A stretch of 64,000 bases of DNA from Solirubrobacterales bacterium (GTDB lineage Bacteria > Actinomycetota > Thermoleophilia > Solirubrobacterales > 70-9). The notes under the pieces are model-generated. The model was not told where the DNA came from. It did not search any database and saw nothing but the letters and a program-made list of their open reading frames with translations. The position numbers and the translations under genes are program-made. This document shows, piece by piece, positions 19,898 to 27,943 of the stretch (positions are counted from its first letter, which is position 1; each line of letters begins with the position of its first letter). Location of the stretch: NCBI GenBank assembly GCA_025450585.1, contig JANWHD010000027.1, positions 79,423 through 143,422 of the forward strand. The letters run 5' to 3'.

Positions 19898-20481
19898 TGG
19901 CTAACGTGCGCACCCACCACCCCACCCACGGCTAGAGCAAGGCCCAAGTGCAGCGATAGCCAGTCGGGCACGCTCGCAACCCCGTAAGCGTCCAATGCGG
20001 CCGCAATCTCAACAAGGAACCCAAGCCAGGCAATCAGCAGGTGCGCCTGCACAAGTACCGCCGGATTGGTGAACCAGCCTGGGAATGCCACCATCGCGCT
20101 CAATCGCAAATCGGCAGAAGGGGAAACCAAATCGCCGGTTGCTACCTGGCCTCCGCTGGCTTGCACCGCCGGACGCCCAAGGAGCAAGATCGCGGCGAAG
20201 GCCGCAAAGACTTCATTCAACTCCCGCTCCTGCGAGTCGTCGAGGATCTTCTGTGCATGGCGAAGAATGTCGTCGCGGGAAACGCGCGTGATCGCATGGA
20301 CGGCCTCCCGAATCAAACTCGACAGGTCGGCCGTGCCGCCCGTGAATCCGAACTGCTCCAAATCAGCTTTGCCTTGAGCGACAGCCTCACTCAGTTCGGC
20401 TTCGCTTCTTGCCCGTAGCTCGGCCCAATCGGGCTCGCCCTCATCGACCAAGGTCAGGATTAGATCGCGCACAGTCGCCAT
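19882..20481 (-). CDS. Hypothetical protein with hydrophobic C-terminal segments
   Basis: MATVRDLILTLVDEGEPDWAELRARSEAELSEAVAQGKADLEQFG...; overlaps the 19487-19897 ORF start by 16 bp. Confidence 0.55.
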   Translation of the reverse strand: MATVRDLILTLVDEGEPDWAELRARSEAELSEAVAQGKADLEQFGFTGGTADLSSLIREAVHAITRVSRDDILRHAQKILDDSQERELNEVFAAFAAILLLGRPAVQASGGQVATGDLVSPSADLRLSAMVAFPGWFTNPAVLVQAHLLIAWLGFLVEIAAALDAYGVASVPDWLSLHLGLALAVGGVVGAHVSQCQHG

Positions 20482-20639
20482 GCAGACAGGCTAAGAGCTT
20501 CGCAGGATGAATCCGCTCCCAAGTGGCAAGGACGCACCCGAAAACAGCCGAAAATCTTGGCGAAGCTCAAACCCCATATTTCGCTCTGTGATGCCGAAAG
20601 GCTCTAACAGCCGCAAGCCTCAGCAACCGTCGCGGCAGC

Positions 20640-20682
20640 ATCATAATCCGCGTGTCGGGGGGTTCGAGTCCCTCCTCCGGCA
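20640..20682 (+). repeat. att-like direct repeat 2 (tRNA-Met 3' half, one extra G)
   Basis: ATCATAATCCGCGTGTCGGGGGGTTCGAGTCCCTCCTCCGGCA. Confidence 0.9.
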
Positions 20683-20897
20683 CTGCCCAGGCTCACTTAC
20701 GAAACCAGATTCCGCGGGCCGCGATGCCGGCTCATCCTCATACGGGTGGACCAACGGTGGACGAGCGCCCCTTGGTTGTGTCGACAAGGAAAGCAGTGAA
20801 GGCTGGTGCCGGTGCCAGGCTGCGGTCGGCAAAGACAGCGGTGGAGGTTGGGGCGAGTCAGCCAGAAACCTAGAGGCCGGGTCACGGCCAGTTTGAG

Positions 20898-21692
20898 CTA
20901 GCCGCCCAACAGAACCCTGACGAGGATGCCGCTCAGCGTACCGGTGGTCGCGCCCACCGCCACATCGCCTGTCCGTAGACGGTCGACCCATCCGCGGAGT
21001 CGGGACTCCTCGGCTTCGCTGGTCGAGGAGTCCGCAACCTTCTCGAGGTAGGCGGGAACATCTCGAAGAGCTTCACGCGCGTCTGGAGTTGGCCAGAAGG
21101 CCATGCTTCCGTCCCCGCGCCGAATCGCAACCATGCCGATCACCTCTAGCTGTTCCAAATCATGCTCGCGGACAACGTCGGGTTGTAGGGGCCAATGCTC
21201 GTGGGACACGTAGTTCAGTTGCTCCATCGAATTCAGGTAGATGGGCTCGCTCGGGTCCGCCGAGAAGGCGGTGTTCGCCGCCTCGAGGATCAAGCCGAGA
21301 CGACGATCCGGATCGGCCAGCGCATCCGCATCGGCCGAACCCCTGTCGCCGAACCGCTCTCGGGCGCCGGCGGACGGGAACACCCTCCATACAGGGGCAG
21401 CGCGCTGGTCGACCTCCAGAAGGTCTAGGTGAACCAGCGGGCGCACCTCCTCGCGGGAAGGAAGCGAAACCTTCGGTGGCCAATTTGGGTGCTCCAGTGG
21501 CAGGCCCCCGAAGTCAAAGGGCTGGTGAGCGGCGCCGGGGGCGCTCGCCTCCCAAGCGCCGACGAAGGCCTCCATGAGGTCGCGCTGGCGCTGAGTCAAA
21601 TCGGCATTGAGAACCAAGGCTTCAAGATAGCCAGCAGGCCCGTCGGCATTGCCAGGCGCGGGAATTTCGCCGGTAAGCTGACAGCAATGCAC
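20898..21692 (-). CDS. Hypothetical protein (start uncertain)
   Basis: ORF ending ...YLEKVADSSTSEAEESRLRGWVDRLRTGDVAVGATTGTLSGILVRVLLGG; 5' end overlaps the divergent ORF at 21687. Confidence 0.55.
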   Translation of the reverse strand: MHCCQLTGEIPAPGNADGPAGYLEALVLNADLTQRQRDLMEAFVGAWEASAPGAAHQPFDFGGLPLEHPNWPPKVSLPSREEVRPLVHLDLLEVDQRAAPVWRVFPSAGARERFGDRGSADADALADPDRRLGLILEAANTAFSADPSEPIYLNSMEQLNYVSHEHWPLQPDVVREHDLEQLEVIGMVAIRRGDGSMAFWPTPDAREALRDVPAYLEKVADSSTSEAEESRLRGWVDRLRTGDVAVGATTGTLSGILVRVLLGG

Positions 21693-21947
21693 CCGACGGA
21701 ATTCCGACTGGAACTACTCGCCGCGCTTCAGGAGAACGGCCGGGAGACGACGGACGGGTTGATGGCGCTCGTGGGAGCCGAAGACAAGGGCTTGGGTTAT
21801 GAGGAGACGAAGGCCGCCCTGGACGGACTGCTGGACACCGACCTCGTCGTCTGGGAGGCTGGCGGCGAGAACCACCTGTGGCGGATCAGCACCGGCGGCC
21901 GCGATTACCTCGCGTCAGCCCGCAAGCAGGCGACGCGGGCGAACTAG
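21687..21947 (+). CDS. Small hypothetical protein, winged-helix-like
   Basis: MHPTEFRLELLAALQENGRETTDGLMALVGAEDKGLGYEETKAALDGLLDTDLVVWEAGGENHLWRISTGGRDYLASARK. Confidence 0.55.
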   Translation: MHPTEFRLELLAALQENGRETTDGLMALVGAEDKGLGYEETKAALDGLLDTDLVVWEAGGENHLWRISTGGRDYLASARKQATRAN

Positions 21948-22462
21948 GCGGCCACTGCGGCTGGGCTCTTGGCGCGGTCGAGTTCCTCCTCGCGGACGAT
22001 GTCCTCGATGCCCCAGGTAAGAGCGTTACCGGCGGTCCCCTCCAACCAGTAGTCGACGATAGGTTGAGCCTTGGTCGGAGTTAACAACTGCGAGAGTGGC
22101 TGGCGGCGGGCGGTCCGGTAGAGGCGGTGCGGCCAACGTTCGGCGACTTCCAGGGACAACACGAAGCTACCGGCCTTTCGTAGCTCGTCGCGATACTCGT
22201 AGAGCAACAGCGCTCTGGTGACGGCTTCGCCGGCCGGAATCGTGCCACCCCGACCCACACCGTTGGCGACTGCTTGCTGGGCAAGTTCGTGGAAACGGCC
22301 CTTCAAGCGACGATGGTGCTCAATGATCCACTCTTCGAGCTCCTGATCGCGATCAGCGATCTGACGATCACGTCGATCGACGTCGGCAGGTACCGCCGCC
22401 AGGAGTCCGACAAGGACCGTCGCGAGAACACCAAAGATGGCGCCGAGAATCGCGGGGAGCAT
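21944..22462 (-). CDS. Hypothetical protein with N-terminal TM segment and charged helix
   Basis: MLPAILGAIFGVLATVLVGLLAAVPADVDRRDRQIADRDQELEEWIIEHHRRLKGRFHELAQQ... Confidence 0.55.
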   Translation of the reverse strand: MLPAILGAIFGVLATVLVGLLAAVPADVDRRDRQIADRDQELEEWIIEHHRRLKGRFHELAQQAVANGVGRGGTIPAGEAVTRALLLYEYRDELRKAGSFVLSLEVAERWPHRLYRTARRQPLSQLLTPTKAQPIVDYWLEGTAGNALTWGIEDIVREEELDRAKSPAAVAA

Positions 22463-22571
22463 CGGAGCAGTATCACGCCGAGGTCGGTCGCACCGCAGGG
22501 ATATCAGGGAGAGGTGCTGGTCCTGCCCGCCACTTGACAGGAGCGGCCGAACGCACCTCTATGGTCGCGCC

Positions 22572-23223
22572 ATGGCGAATCGACAGCTGGCTCGTTACTC
22601 GTTCAAATATGGCGACGTCTTCGATTCAGAAGACCGAATGGCTCGTTATGTGGAGCGGCTATCGAACGCGCTCGGTGATTTGCGAATCGCTGCGCAGTAC
22701 GCGGTTCGCCAGCGACAGAGACCGGATGAGCGCCTCTACTTCGTGCGCCTCGTGGCGTCCCATCTGCGCGAGGTCGTCCTCCTGCTCGATCCTCCGGATC
22801 GCAGGGTCGTCCCTGGGCCGACCGGAGATCCCCGGTCCAAACGGCAAGATGCGGCGGCCGAAGCTTCGCGACGATCTCAAGGAACTGCGCAACCAGTTCT
22901 TCCACTACGGCCACATACAAAGCGGCGACGATGCGCTAACGGTCGCGATGACATCGCTCGCCAGTGAGCGAACCGGCTACGTGATCCGGGAGCGCACCAT
23001 GCGCGCCAACTACGCCGACGCGGTGGCTGTGAAGCTGGCCCATCCATTCGACGCCGAGTTCGCCGAGGACATGCACGCTCGGATCGTGCAACTGATCGGC
23101 CCGGTGTCGACCTTCATCCACCGAGTCGAGGCCGCGTGGCTTTACCGCCACGCCAAGAAGATCAAGGTCCGACGCCCAGGCCATCCCGTCGAGACGCTGG
23201 ACCACGGCCTCGGAATCGACTGA
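22572..23223 (+). pseudogene. Frameshifted hypothetical gene
   Basis: Frame 1 MANRQLARYSFKYGDVFDSEDRMARYVERLSNALGDLRIAAQYAVRQRQRPDERLYFVRLVASHLREVVLLLDPPD, then protein-like sequence continues in another frame: MRRPKLRDDLKELRNQFFHYGHIQSGDDALTVAMTSLASERTGYVIRER... Switch between about 22785 and 22850. Confidence 0.65.
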
Positions 23224-23382
23224 CGAGGCGACCTCCGGTAGGAACGCTCATCGGCTCTCCGGACCTTCCGCTTCCGGCGCGGTGGACCCGGCGGTGGACC
23301 GAACTCAGGACTTACGGCAGAACCGGGCGCATCTGGCGGAACGGGCGACTGCTCAGGAATGCGGGCGGCGCTCTTCTGGCGC

Positions 23383-23426
23383 GAATCATAATCCGCGTGT
23401 CGGGGGTTCGAGTCCCTCCTCCGGCA
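23383..23426 (+). repeat. att-like direct repeat 3 (tRNA-Met 3' half)
   Basis: 44 nt identical to 18288-18331. Confidence 0.92.
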
Positions 23427-23498
23427 CTACGTTTTTCCGATTGCGACAGGGAAGAGTTTTCTTCCGGGGCTATTTCTTGAGTTGAGATTTCGGACCTT

Positions 23499-23561
23499 AG
23501 CTGGCTATCCTTATAGCTAGCGTTATCGCTATATTTTAGTTATTGCTATCGATACCGATAG
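23499..23561. promoter_or_regulatory. AT-rich operator array upstream of the HTH/nucleotidyltransferase pair
   Basis: Perfect dyads TAGCTGGCTA, CTATCCTTATAG (23505-23516), TAGCGTTATCGCTA (23518-23531), CTATCGATACCGATAG (23546-23561) just before ATG at 23574. Confidence 0.6.
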
Positions 23562-23573
23562 GTTTAAGAGAAG

Positions 23574-24266
23574 ATGCAGCTGCTATCCATTCCAGAAGTC
23601 GCACGAGAACTGCAAGTGAATCCCTCACGGGCACGATCGCTGGTTGCTTCTGGTGAGCTTGTCGGAGTCAAAGTGGGAGGGCGTTGGCTTGTTGATGGCG
23701 CTGCGGTGGCCGATCGCTGTCGCAGCCCTCGCCCCGCCGGCCGACCCCTATCGCCCTCGAATGCATGGGGCGCCCTATTCATCTCCTCCGGAGATGAGGC
23801 TCCATGGCTGGGACCGCAGGCGCTCTGGCGTGTGCGTCAAAACCTCAAAGCGCGAGGGCTCAACGATCTGAAGCCCCGCCTGGTGCAGCGAGCGGAGTCA
23901 AGACGGTTCTTCGCCCATCCCGGTGAGCTCAAGCGTCTCGGGAGCCGCCCCGACCTGACGAAGTCGGGAATCAGCGCCGCGGCTGCCCATGGCCTGGACC
24001 TTGTCGCAGGGGCTGAGATTGATGGCTACGTGCGAGCAGGAGACCTGGCGTCCATTGAACGGGAACACGCCCTCGAGCCAGCTGCAGGCATGGAGGGCAA
24101 CGTCCTTCTGCGCGTCGTGCCCGACCCTGCCTGGCATCTCTCGGGACGACTTGCCCCTCTCGCCGCCGTCGCAATCGATCTCTCTGAAGAAGCCGATGCC
24201 CGCTCGATCAGAGCCGGCAAGAAGGAGATCGACCGCATCGAACGACTGCTGAAGCAAGCGACGTGA
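23574..24266 (+). CDS. Excisionase/MerR-type HTH protein, candidate antitoxin
   Basis: MQLLSIPEVARELQVNPSRARSLVASGELVGVKVGGRWLVDGAAVADRCR; overlaps next gene by 4 bp. Confidence 0.65.
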   Translation: MQLLSIPEVARELQVNPSRARSLVASGELVGVKVGGRWLVDGAAVADRCRSPRPAGRPLSPSNAWGALFISSGDEAPWLGPQALWRVRQNLKARGLNDLKPRLVQRAESRRFFAHPGELKRLGSRPDLTKSGISAAAAHGLDLVAGAEIDGYVRAGDLASIEREHALEPAAGMEGNVLLRVVPDPAWHLSGRLAPLAAVAIDLSEEADARSIRAGKKEIDRIERLLKQAT

Positions 24267-24997
24267 CCGTCTCGCCCATCGAGATCCATCCCGGAGACGA
24301 GAGCGCGAAGAAGCTCTGGGAGGCCGTCGCGAAGCTGGCCAGTCACCTCGAATCGCAGCGGGGCTGGTGCCTGGTTGGAGGCCTGATGGTCCAGCTGCAC
24401 GCCTATGAGCACGCCGCCAGCCCCCGCCCCACCGGCGATATCGACCTGCTCGGCGATGCGCGGGCCAGGCCGAGCGTCACCGAGCACCTCGGCCAAACGA
24501 TCGACGAGCTCGGCGGAGAGCTCGTCGAGCCACCCTCGACCGACCCAAAGCTCGGCCAGCGCTTCGAGATCGACGGGCAGAGGATCGATGTCCTCGGCAC
24601 CGATGGCCTAAAGACGTCGCCGCACACGCTCGGCAAGCAGGTGACCGTCCAGATTCCCGGCGGCACTCAGGCCCTCCACCGTTCCGAGTCGGTTGAAGTC
24701 TCGATCGACGGCGGCCCGCCCTTTCGAGTTCTACGCCCGCCCCTCCTTGGCGCCATCCTGCTCAAGGCAAGAGCGCTCCGCGTCCACAATCGCCCGGACG
24801 ACCAGCGAGAGGATCTTGTTCTGCTCTTGAGCTTCGTCGCCGACCCGAGCGCGCTCGCCGGCGAGCTGAGCTACAACGAGCTGAGATGGTTGAAAGAAGC
24901 CGAGGAACGGCTTCGGCTTGACGAGAGGGTCGGACGCCTCGACGAGCCCACTGTCCGCCGCGCCCGCCAGGCACTCGGGCTGCTCACTGCCAAATAG
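24263..24997 (+). CDS. AbiEii-like nucleotidyltransferase, candidate toxin
   Basis: CLVGGLMVQLHAYEHAASPRPTGDIDLLGD (GG...TxDID nucleotidyltransferase signature). Confidence 0.7.
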   Translation: MTVSPIEIHPGDESAKKLWEAVAKLASHLESQRGWCLVGGLMVQLHAYEHAASPRPTGDIDLLGDARARPSVTEHLGQTIDELGGELVEPPSTDPKLGQRFEIDGQRIDVLGTDGLKTSPHTLGKQVTVQIPGGTQALHRSESVEVSIDGGPPFRVLRPPLLGAILLKARALRVHNRPDDQREDLVLLLSFVADPSALAGELSYNELRWLKEAEERLRLDERVGRLDEPTVRRARQALGLLTAK

Positions 24998-25004
24998 ACG
25001 GCTC

Positions 25005-25310
25005 GATGCCGACGACAGAGGCCCCGACGCGCACCGGCGAGACACCACTGCGGCCGGCGGCGAGCTTCTTGACGGTCTGAGGGCTGGTGGCGTGCTGGCC
25101 GCTCTCGATGCGGGAGATCGCCGAGGCGGTGGTGCCCATCCGAGCCGCCAGCCCCCGGCCTGGGTCAGACCGAAGGTGGCGCAGCGCATGATGACGATTC
25201 GGGCCAGCCTCTCGTACGGGGCGAGGCGCTCGTACTTCGCCCTGAACTCAGGATCCTCGAGGGACTCCTTTGGTGTCGTCGGAGAGGGACTTACCGACAG
25301 GACCGTCCTG
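25005..25310 (-). pseudogene. XRE-family HTH remnant with a frameshift at a G run
   Basis: DTKESLEDPEFRAKYERLAPYERLARIVIMRCATFGLTQ in one frame, then GLAARMGTTASAISRIESGQHATSPQTVKKLA in another; break at CAGGCCGGGGGCTGG. Confidence 0.65.
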
Positions 25311-25331
25311 CGCGACGACAGAGGTCACGCC

Positions 25332-25568
25332 TCAGTCGACGCGATGCGAGGCGAGCGGATGGGCGCTCCGCGTACGCGGCAGCTCCGGAAGGCGGTCTGC
25401 GAAGTAGCCGAGGGCAGCTCCGCTCAAAACTGCAACAAGCATAAGGGCTGCCACGGCGATGCCAGGGCTTGCATCGAGGCTGTTCAGCAGAAGCACAAGA
25501 CCGGCGATTGTCGCCGCAGGGATACCGACTAGCGCCACTCGAATTGTCACGAGCCCAGTGTAGATCAC
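25332..25568 (-). CDS. Small membrane protein
   Basis: MIYTGLVTIRVALVGIPAATIAGLVLLLNSL...; 4-bp overlap with next. Confidence 0.45.
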   Translation of the reverse strand: MIYTGLVTIRVALVGIPAATIAGLVLLLNSLDASPGIAVAALMLVAVLSGAALGYFADRLPELPRTRSAHPLASHRVD

Positions 25569-25780
25569 GTCACAACATCGACCATGAGGACAAAGGCTCC
25601 AAACGCGACGCCGATGAAAAAGCCGAACGCTGTGGCTCGCTCAACCTCTGGCTTGGTCCGTCCAGCCAGCGTTGCCCCGTAGTGCGCCGCTCCACCGAAG
25701 ATGCCTGTGAAGCCGAGCACGACAGCCACCGCGCCGGAGATCGCGTCAGTGAATATGCCACCAAAGATGAGACCAAGCAT
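25565..25780 (-). CDS. Small membrane protein
   Basis: MLGLIFGGIFTDAISGAVAVVLGFTGIFGG...FIGVAFGAFVLMVDVVT. Confidence 0.45.
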   Translation of the reverse strand: MLGLIFGGIFTDAISGAVAVVLGFTGIFGGAAHYGATLAGRTKPEVERATAFGFFIGVAFGAFVLMVDVVT

Positions 25781-25839
25781 GGCTGAGCGACCCTACGCCA
25801 TGCTGCGGACAAAACCTTTCGGTCGTGAGTCTTAAAACG

Positions 25840-26181
25840 TCAGCAGTCCCATTCGCCGACGCCGGTCACCGGCACGCGATTGGTCTGGGGGTCCAGCGCC
25901 AGGCGGATCGGCCTCGTGCAGACGAATCTGCCCTGCTCTTCGGTCTTGCGGTGGTCGAAGATCCGGCAGATCACGACGCGGTCGCCCTGCCTGCGGCAGG
26001 CTTTGACGCCGGAGCTAGCGCAATGTTTGTCGTGGGAGCACGTGTTCTCGGCGAACGCCGCCGCCCTCTCTCGGGCAACGGAGATCGGCAGCTTGTCCGC
26101 GGCCGTCGCGAGCGGCGCCGAGGCCAAGGCCAGCATCGCGGCGCACGTGCAAGCGACGCAGAGGCTGCGAGTCAGGGCCAC
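25840..26181 (-). CDS. Small secreted Cys-containing protein
   Basis: GTG start overlapping the upstream stop codon; signal peptide VALTRSLCVACTCAAMLALASAPLATA then ENTCSHDKHCASSGVKACRRQGDRVVICRIF. Confidence 0.5.
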   Translation of the reverse strand: MALTRSLCVACTCAAMLALASAPLATAADKLPISVARERAAAFAENTCSHDKHCASSGVKACRRQGDRVVICRIFDHRKTEEQGRFVCTRPIRLALDPQTNRVPVTGVGEWDC

Positions 26182-27417
26182 AGGTTCGGTTTGAGCCGAG
26201 GGAGAGCCGCCTTGGCGATGTACTGCTGCCCGGCGGTGAGCGTGAACGATTTCTCCTTGACGAAGTCGCGGACCGACACGATGCCTTCGGCAACCTTGAA
26301 CAGGGTCGACGCGTCGCAGCGATCGACGACGAGCCAGGTAGTTCCCCTCACCGTCGCCGAGCCGTAACTGCCGTTCGTCTCGTAGTTCCCCTTGCCGCTG
26401 CCCCACACCTTGCGCCCACCGCTGCCCCGGCGGGCGCGACTGACGGTCGCGGTGCGCTTGCGCGTCGAGCCCCGCCGCTCGCACATCCGCCGGCCGGCGA
26501 GCTTCAGCTCGACCGCTTTGTCATCGCCGTGCTCCTGGCTGACGACGAACACGCCGCCCCAGAAGTGCGCCTCCTGCAGCTCCCCGGAAGACCCTTTCGA
26601 CGCGGTCAGGTCGACGACTCCGTGGCGGGTGTTGATCAGGCAGCCGAGAGGCACCTGTTTGAAGGAGGTCAGTCTGGAGTACTCGTCTTCGCCAGGGCAC
26701 TGCAGCTCGACCGTGCCCTCCACGAGCTCGAGGTTGACGCTCTCGCCGGCAACCGGCCGAGGTGGGCCGGTGTCGATCGTGACGCTCGGAACCGCCGAGA
26801 TCGTCGCTTCGGGCGACATGGTGTCGACGGTGAAGCTCGCGCTGGCGGGGGTCGGATCGGCGTCGCCGACCTCGTTCACAGCGCGCACTTCAAAGGTGTG
26901 GAGACCCTCGGCGAGAGACGGGTAGGACTGCGGCGAAGTGCATAGGATCCAGTCGCCCGGGTCAGTCGAGTCGAGGCGGCACTCGAATGTGCCCGGCTCC
27001 GAAGAGGTGAAGGCGAAGCTCGCGGAGCTCGCGTCGATCGTGCCGCTTGGGGCCTCTGCAAGCGTCGTCTCGGGGGGCTCGGTCTCGACGGTGAAGCTCG
27101 CAACGGAGGGCGTCGGATCGGGGTGCCCAGGGCGATTGAGGGCCCGGACTTCGAATCTATGGGGACCGTCGGCGAGGGACGTGTAGGACTGCGGCGAAGT
27201 GCATGGGAGCCAGTCGCCCGGGTCGGTCGAGTCGAGGCGGCACTGGAAGCCGCCGTCCAGCGGGGAGTCGAAGGTGAAGGTGACCGACCGGGTGTCGATC
27301 GTGCCGGTTGGCCCAGAGGTGATCCGCGTGTTGGTCACCGACGCCGACCCGCCGGCAGGCAGCACGAAGAAAGCGAGCACCACGAGCAGCGTCCCCTTGA
27401 CCGTCTTCCTTCGCATT
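26172..27417 (-). CDS. Secreted protein with two Ig-like repeats and a FecR-like region
   Basis: Signal peptide MRRKTVKGTLLVVLAFFVLPAGGSAS; repeats FQCRLDSTDPGDWLPCTSPQSYTSLADGPHRFEVRALN / FECRLDSTDPGDWILCTSPQSYPSLAEGLHTFEVRAVN. Confidence 0.75.
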
Positions 27418-27550
27418 GGATGAAGGACCTTATCTATTCGACCGCGAAGCAACAAAGCTTGAGCCGAACCCGAGAAAGGCAACGGACTTTCGTAACCGTC
27501 GCGTCGCTTAGGCTGCTCCGGCACATGCTCCCGACCGATCTGCCGCGCTC

Positions 27551-27943
27551 TTGACCTGGGTAGAAGCCTTCGCGGTTCTCATCGCCTCCCACCTCGTGGG
27601 CGACTTCCTGCTGCAAACGGACTGGCAGGCCCGCCACAAGCAGGGCGGCCTCGGCAACGATCCGGTCCGCCGGCGGGCGCTGCTGGCCCATGTCGCCACC
27701 TACACCGCGGCATTCCTCCCCGCCCTGGTCTGGATCGGGCTCGAACGCGACGTGGCCTGGGCCGTGGCCATCGGCGCCGTGATCGCCATCCCACACTGGA
27801 TTCAAGACGACGGGCGACTGCTCGACGCCTACATGGCCAGGGTTAAGGGCCTCTCGCAGACGTCCTCAGGGCTGCGCGTCGCCGTCGACCAGTCCTTCCA
27901 CGCCGTCTTCCTCTTCGGCACCGCGCTGCTGGTCGTCGCCTGA
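27551..27943 (+). CDS. DUF3307-like membrane protein
   Basis: VEAFAVLIASHLVGDFLLQTDWQARHK...RALLAHVATYTAAF...DQSFHAVFLFGTALL. Confidence 0.7.
   Translation: MTWVEAFAVLIASHLVGDFLLQTDWQARHKQGGLGNDPVRRRALLAHVATYTAAFLPALVWIGLERDVAWAVAIGAVIAIPHWIQDDGRLLDAYMARVKGLSQTSSGLRVAVDQSFHAVFLFGTALLVVA

Larger units (their letters stand above)
18332..20682. mobile_element. Integrated module 1, between tRNA-Met and the second tRNA 3'-half copy
   Basis: Bounded by the att-like repeats; GTGGCAAG at 18337, 18393, 18405 and 20523 near both ends; no integrase ORF. Confidence 0.75.
20683..23426. mobile_element. Integrated module 2, between second and third tRNA 3'-half copies
   Basis: Bounded by att-like repeats; GGTGGAC(C/G) pairs at 20745/20756 and 23281/23293 close to both ends; no integrase ORF. 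Confidence 0.75.

Noticed and set aside
18332-25800. Integrase or transposase gene in the accessory region
   Set aside because: None of the ORFs on either strand shows tyrosine or serine recombinase or DDE transposase motifs by eye; a highly divergent one cannot be ruled out.
26940-27260. Tandem DNA repeat as a mobile element
   Set aside because: It is the coding repeat of two Ig-like domains in the secreted protein, with protein-level conservation.
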